Source of the DNA: Rhizobium sp. S152
Lineage (GTDB): Bacteria; Pseudomonadota; Alphaproteobacteria; Rhizobiales; Rhizobiaceae
Direction: 5' to 3'
NCBI RefSeq assembly: GCF_030380735.1
Contig: NZ_JAUDRZ010000030.1
Location: 456,045-520,044, forward strand
Length of the DNA: 64,000 bases
The number at the start of each line of letters is the position of its first letter. Position 1 is the stretch's first letter. The notes beneath the pieces are model-generated. The model was not told where the DNA came from and searched no databases. It saw only the letters and a list, made by a program, of their open reading frames with translations. Of the stretch, positions 60,226 to 64,000 are shown one piece after another. Made by a program: the position numbers and the translations under genes.

Positions 60226-61062
60226 TCACGGGGTTAGCGGTGGAAGGCCGGGACGGTCGAGGCCGCCGGGGGATAGGGTGAAGATCTCGCAGCCGTTGGC
60301 GGTGACGCCGACCGTGTGCTCGTACTGCGCCGAGAGCGACCGGTCCCGGGTAACGGCAGTCCAGCCGTCGGCCAGAACCTTCACATGCGGACGCCCGAGA
60401 TTGATCATCGGCTCGATCGTGAAGATCATGCCCTCGCGCAGCTCCGGCCCCTCGTTGGCGCGGCCGTAATGCAGGATGTTGGGCGAATCGTGGAACAGCG
60501 CGCCGACGCCATGGCCGCAGAAATCGCGAACGACCGAGCACCGCTCGGCTTCCGCATAGGTCTGGATCGCCTCGCCGATGGCACCTGTCTTCGCACCCGG
60601 ACGAACCGCCTTGATGCCGCGCAGCAGGGATTCGTAGGTCACCTCCAGCAACCGCTCGGCGGCGCGCTTGATCGTGCCCACGGGATACATGCGGCTGGAA
60701 TCGCCGTGCCATCCGTCGACGAAATAGGTGACGTCGATATTGACGATATCGCCCTCGCGCAGCGGCTTGGCGTCAGGGATGCCATGGCAGACGACATGGT
60801 TGATCGAGGTGCAGGTCGACTTGGTATAGCCGCGATAGTTCAGCGTCGCGGGCACCGCGCCGTGATCCATGCCGAATTCGAAGACGAAGCGGTCGATCGC
60901 ATCCGTGGCGATGCCCGGCTTGACGACGTCACTGAGCGCATCGAGGCAACGCGCCGTCAGCTGGCACGCCTTGCGCATCCCCTCGAACGCCTCGGGGCCG
61001 TAGAGCCTGATTGCGCCCGTATTCTTGGACGGCGCGGAGGAGGCTTCGATATAGTTCACCAT
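60226..61062 (-). CDS. map: Methionine aminopeptidase, type I
   Basis: 278 residues. The five metal ligands are present: two Asp around IDVTYFVDGWHGDSS, His in DFCGHGVGALFHD, Glu in FTIEPMINLG and Glu in QYEHTVGV. The extended N-terminus (about 25 residues) lacks a zinc-finger. It removes the initiator Met from nascent proteins. radC follows in the same direction. The upstream region to 61244 holds no gene I can support. Confidence 0.96.
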   Translation of the reverse strand: MVNYIEASSAPSKNTGAIRLYGPEAFEGMRKACQLTARCLDALSDVVKPGIATDAIDRFVFEFGMDHGAVPATLNYRGYTKSTCTSINHVVCHGIPDAKPLREGDIVNIDVTYFVDGWHGDSSRMYPVGTIKRAAERLLEVTYESLLRGIKAVRPGAKTGAIGEAIQTYAEAERCSVVRDFCGHGVGALFHDSPNILHYGRANEGPELREGMIFTIEPMINLGRPHVKVLADGWTAVTRDRSLSAQYEHTVGVTANGCEIFTLSPGGLDRPGLPPLTP

Positions 61063-61243
61063 TGCAGTGCCTTAGCAGAAATTGTCGTTCTGGTACATAA
61101 TGCAGCTATGGCGGGTTCGTCCATCGCGATCAATGGGGTGGTTCGTTTTTGTGAAGGTGGTGGCACCGGGCGATCGCTCGCGTTGAGGTTTTTGCAAACG
61201 TTCGATGTGAGCGCCTAGGATAAAGACCCCTCCCAACGCACCT

Positions 61244-61430
61244 GGGGCGAGCCGCGTGTCTCGCCCCGTCCTCGCGGACCCCCACAAGGGGGAGGGCTCA
61301 ACCTGTGGCGCTACCGAGCCAGGACTGGGAGGGCGCCACAAGTCCTCTCCCCCACCTGTGGGGGGCGCGAAGCGCGGGCAGAGACCCGTGGCTCTGCCCC
61401 GGTAGCCCGGCAGGGCAGAGGGGGGTATTC
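61244..61430. repeat. Intergenic cluster of perfect hairpins (repeat-like mosaic)
   Basis: GGGGCGAG/CTCGCCCC (61244-61251/61260-61267, 8-base loop), CCCCC/GGGGG (61279-61292), a CCCCCAC-CTGT-GGGGG unit near 61349-61365, and GGGCAGAG/CTCTGCCC (61376-61383/61392-61399). Runs of GC-rich palindromes of this sort are typical of the short intergenic mosaic repeats scattered in rhizobial genomes. I could not match it to a named element. Confidence 0.5.
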
Positions 61431-61971
61431 CACGGCAAAACCTCGCGATCATCACACCGCATCCCCACAAACACACCAAAACTCCACGCCGCCCAAGGAC
61501 CCGTGGTTCCACCATGCACTGCGCTTCACTCGGACGGGGTGCAGGAAACCACCGCGATAGAGTAAGTAGATTATGGTGCCTTCCAGCACCCCGTTCGGCG
61601 GTTTATGCCCGAATTCCGGTCCCTCTGCAGCCGCCTTCCAAGCCTTCGCGACGACGTTGTGTGCCTCACAGGCACGTCCAGGGCACTCCAACGGATGACA
61701 CGTTCGACAAACGTGACCAACCGCCAGCCCCGGAGGGAGACCATTTTCTCGGACCCGGTGCATGAGGTTTCGCGTCCTACCCCCGCACACCGCGCCGGTC
61801 CCGCCTCGCCGGCACGCCTGCCGGTGCATCCGATGACGGGACGCCGCCAGTCTAAGGCTGCGAAGGAGCGCGGGGACAATCGGGCGGGATATTTCGGCTA
61901 AGGAATTGATTGTATTCAATGACCGTTGACATCGCGTCCTCGCGTCCTCGCGTCCGCCGTGCGGAGCGGGC
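61431..61971. other. Unassigned intergenic DNA
   Basis: About 540 bases between the hairpin cluster and the antiporter stop. Frames are open on both strands (for example 61605-61901 plus, 61452-61919 minus), but they lack ribosome sites, have unlikely composition (Arg/Pro-rich) and overlap each other. It may be degraded mobile or repeat DNA. Confidence 0.4.
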
Positions 61972-63612
61972 TCAGGTGACCGAAAACCTCGCCTCGGCCA
62001 GATCGGTCTCGCGCACCAGCTTCTTCATCAGGTCCTCGGAGAGCTTGCGCCCCTTGGCGAGGCGGAAGAATTCGGCGCGCTCGGCCTGGACGCCGGCGAG
62101 GCGGAGCCTGCGCTCGATCTCGTCGATGCGGCGGGCGAGCTCGGCGTCGTCGCCGGTCTTCGAGCGGCCGTCGATACGCTGGCGGTAGAAGTCCATCAGG
62201 CGGGCGCCGGCGTCGGCATAGATGTCTGCGTCGGCGCGGCCTTCGCCCATGTCGTGCTGCATGGCCTCTATGGCGCGGATCGCGGCCTCGGCGCCCCTGA
62301 TGCGGGCCTCGTCCTCCTCGCGCTGCGAGGAGGGTTCGGGCGGGATTTCCAGGTTCTTCAGCAGGAAGGGAAGGCCGATGCTGGCGGCCACCAGCGAGAC
62401 GATGATGACGCCGGCGGCGAGGAAGATGGCGAGGTCGCGGCCCGGGAAGGGCGAGCCGTCGCCCATGGTGAGCGGGAGCGTCAGCACACCGGCAAGGGTG
62501 ATGGCGCCGCGCGCGCCGGCAAGCGAGGTGGCCGCCACCAGCCGCCAGCTCGGCCGCTTGAATTCGATGCCGCTGCGGGCGGCGCGGTAGAGCGTGAAGC
62601 GCAGCGAGATCCACACCCAGACGAAGCGGAGCACGGCGAGCGCCAGGTTGATGGCGACGACATAGACGATCAGCCAGAGGGGATCGTAATGACCGGTCTC
62701 GCGGACGATGTGGATGGCGCTGGCGGCGATCTGCGGCAGTTGTTCTCCGAGCAGCACGAAGATGATGCCGTTCATGGAAAACTGCACCGTGTCCCACACC
62801 GCGGTGCGGCGCACGCGGGTGGTGGCCGAGGCGCGGCCGCTGCGCTCGCCGAAGCTCATGGTGACGCCCGCGGCAACCGCGGCGAGGATGCCGGAACAAT
62901 GCAGGTGCTCTGCGACGAGGTAGGCGGCGAAGGGGATGAGCAGGCTGATCAGGATCTGCGAGCCGGTTTCCTCGCCGAGCCGGCGTGTCAGGAAGCGCTG
63001 CGCCTGCATGACCAGCCAGGTCAGCGCCACGCCGATGGCGATGCCGCCGATCGCCACCCAGAAGAAGGTGCCGACGGCATCGACGAGCGAGAAGGTGCCG
63101 GTCAGCGCCGCGGCGACGGCGAAGCGCATGCAGACGAGGCCGGAGGCGTCGTTGAGCAGCGATTCCCCTTCGAGAATGTGCATCAGCCGGTGCGGGATCG
63201 GCACGCGGGCGGCGATCGCCGAGACGGCGATCGGATCGGTCGGCGAGACGACGGCGGCGAGCGCGAAGGCGACGGCGAGCGGCATGGAGGGGATGAGCAG
63301 ATGTACGAGCAGGCCGACGCCGAGCACGGTGAAGACGACGAGGCCGAGCGCCAGTTCAAGGATGACGCCCTTGTCGCGCAGCAGGCCTTCCTTGGGAATG
63401 CGCCAGCCATCGAGGAACAGGAGCGGCGGCAGGAAGAGCAGGAAGAAGAGATCCGGATCGAGGGTGACGCCGAGATCGGCCACCGAGGCAATCGCGGCGC
63501 CGAGCGCGATCTGCACGATCGGTTGCGGGACGGGGATGGGAGACAGCCGCGTGAGGGTTCCGCTGACGACCACGGCGCTGAGCAGGAGCAACGAAACGCT
63601 GATGCTTTCCAT
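61972..63612 (-). CDS. CPA1-type Na+/H+ antiporter
   Basis: 546 residues from ATG 63612 (MESISVSLLLLS). About twelve spans; the transport motifs of the NhaP/CPA1 family are present: FLPPLLFLDGWRI, VVSPTDPIAVSAIA (T-D-P unwound region) and ILEGESLLNDASGLV (essential ND). After about residue 430 there is a charged cytosolic helical tail (RRIDEIERRLRLAGVQAERA). It exchanges Na+ or K+ for protons in pH and salt control. Confidence 0.92.
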   Translation of the reverse strand: MESISVSLLLLSAVVVSGTLTRLSPIPVPQPIVQIALGAAIASVADLGVTLDPDLFFLLFLPPLLFLDGWRIPKEGLLRDKGVILELALGLVVFTVLGVGLLVHLLIPSMPLAVAFALAAVVSPTDPIAVSAIAARVPIPHRLMHILEGESLLNDASGLVCMRFAVAAALTGTFSLVDAVGTFFWVAIGGIAIGVALTWLVMQAQRFLTRRLGEETGSQILISLLIPFAAYLVAEHLHCSGILAAVAAGVTMSFGERSGRASATTRVRRTAVWDTVQFSMNGIIFVLLGEQLPQIAASAIHIVRETGHYDPLWLIVYVVAINLALAVLRFVWVWISLRFTLYRAARSGIEFKRPSWRLVAATSLAGARGAITLAGVLTLPLTMGDGSPFPGRDLAIFLAAGVIIVSLVAASIGLPFLLKNLEIPPEPSSQREEDEARIRGAEAAIRAIEAMQHDMGEGRADADIYADAGARLMDFYRQRIDGRSKTGDDAELARRIDEIERRLRLAGVQAERAEFFRLAKGRKLSEDLMKKLVRETDLAEARFSVT

Positions 63613-63855
63613 GGTGCGGCCGATCCCTTCGTCTTTATCGCGGATGGATTCGGTTTTGCGGTGTTTTGCGCCGCGAGGCAACCTTGGCGGACGATCTTTC
63701 GCCGCTCCGCGACGATTTGGAACCTACGCGTAGCGAGCCGCAAGTGATTGAGAAGGCAGGATGCAACGGCCGCGGCAGGGCCTGATGACCTCGTATTGGC
63801 GGCTGTTTCGGCTCCCCCGGCGGAGCCGTGTCAGACGTGTGCGAAGCGATCGATA

Positions 63856-64000
63856 TCAGGCGGTCTGGACGTCTTCGCTGCCGCTATCGGCGGCGGGCGA
63901 GGTGCCGTAGGTGTTCTGGTAGGCCCGCAGCGCCGTCTGCATGTCGGTGAGGACTTCGGCGATGATTGTCTCGTCGTCGCCATCGGCGCTTGCCGCGATC
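63856..64000 (-). CDS. C-terminal end of an unidentified protein (5' end outside window)
   Basis: 47 codons are visible, open to the window edge. They read ADGDDETIIAEVLTDMQTAL, then AYQNTYGTSP and an acidic end before TGA at 63856-63858. The segment is acidic and helical. No family can be named from this fragment. Confidence 0.55.
   Translation of the reverse strand, partial: IAASADGDDETIIAEVLTDMQTALRAYQNTYGTSPAADSGSEDVQTA

Noticed and set aside
61452..61919. Minus-strand frame of 155 codons upstream of the antiporter
   Set aside because: No ribosome site, odd composition, and overlapping open frames on the other strand; left as unassigned DNA.

Overview
The window is chromosomal DNA of a member of the Rhizobiaceae (Rhizobium, Ensifer/Sinorhizobium or Agrobacterium type). 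The evidence is high GC, rhizobial-type small proteins (DUF982, DUF6894, DUF1127), an ExoR-like regulator next to xthA, a PopZ-type polar protein next to valS, and alpha-proteobacterial runs such as nagZ-scpA-scpB-tatABC-serS-surE. The species cannot be fixed from sequence alone.

Region 1 (1-12953) looks like the late end of a prophage. It holds the C-terminal part of a very large virion protein, a counter-transcribed small membrane protein, a tail fibre with its accessory protein, and a lysis cassette: GH19 endolysin with C-terminal membrane segments, an inner-membrane spanin-like protein, a lipoprotein and a coiled-coil membrane protein. An HNH-AP2 endonuclease gene is wedged into the cassette. 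Leftward small genes follow, one apparently frameshifted. The region stops at the 3' end of tRNA-Cys(GCA) at 12954-13027, a likely attachment site. No integrase is visible here.

Region 2 (13.1-47.6 kb) is core chromosome: two tiny membrane proteins, a Pcm-like methyltransferase, popZ, valS, a FadL-like porin, exoR, xthA, erpA, dgt, argS and a large SPOR protein. Then come nagZ, scpAB (condensin), tatABC (folded-protein export), serS, surE-pcm-nlpD, a DUF815 ATPase and yajC-secDF (Sec export). The last part holds an Mth938-like protein, a squalene/phytoene-synthase-fold protein, a 1-Cys peroxiredoxin, a persulfide dioxygenase-rhodanese fusion and trmFO.

Region 3 (47.7-51.4 kb) is accessory: small hypothetical proteins, an XRE repressor, an AT-richer AlbA_2 (Schlafen-type) gene, then two DUF1127 peptide genes interleaved with hairpins whose loops carry CCUCCUCCC on the minus strand. 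This fits the alpha-r14/'cuckoo'/CcsR family of anti-Shine-Dalgarno small RNAs. One DUF1127 gene and one RNA share an identical 13-bp upstream motif. I consider this the most interesting part of the window.

Region 4 (51.5-64.0 kb) is core again: DUF2157 and GDYXXLXY membrane genes, tRNA-Leu(UAG), trigger factor, a B12-binding radical SAM protein, soluble transhydrogenase, a dual-specificity phosphatase, radC, map, an intergenic hairpin cluster, a CPA1-type Na+/H+ antiporter and the tail of an unidentified gene.
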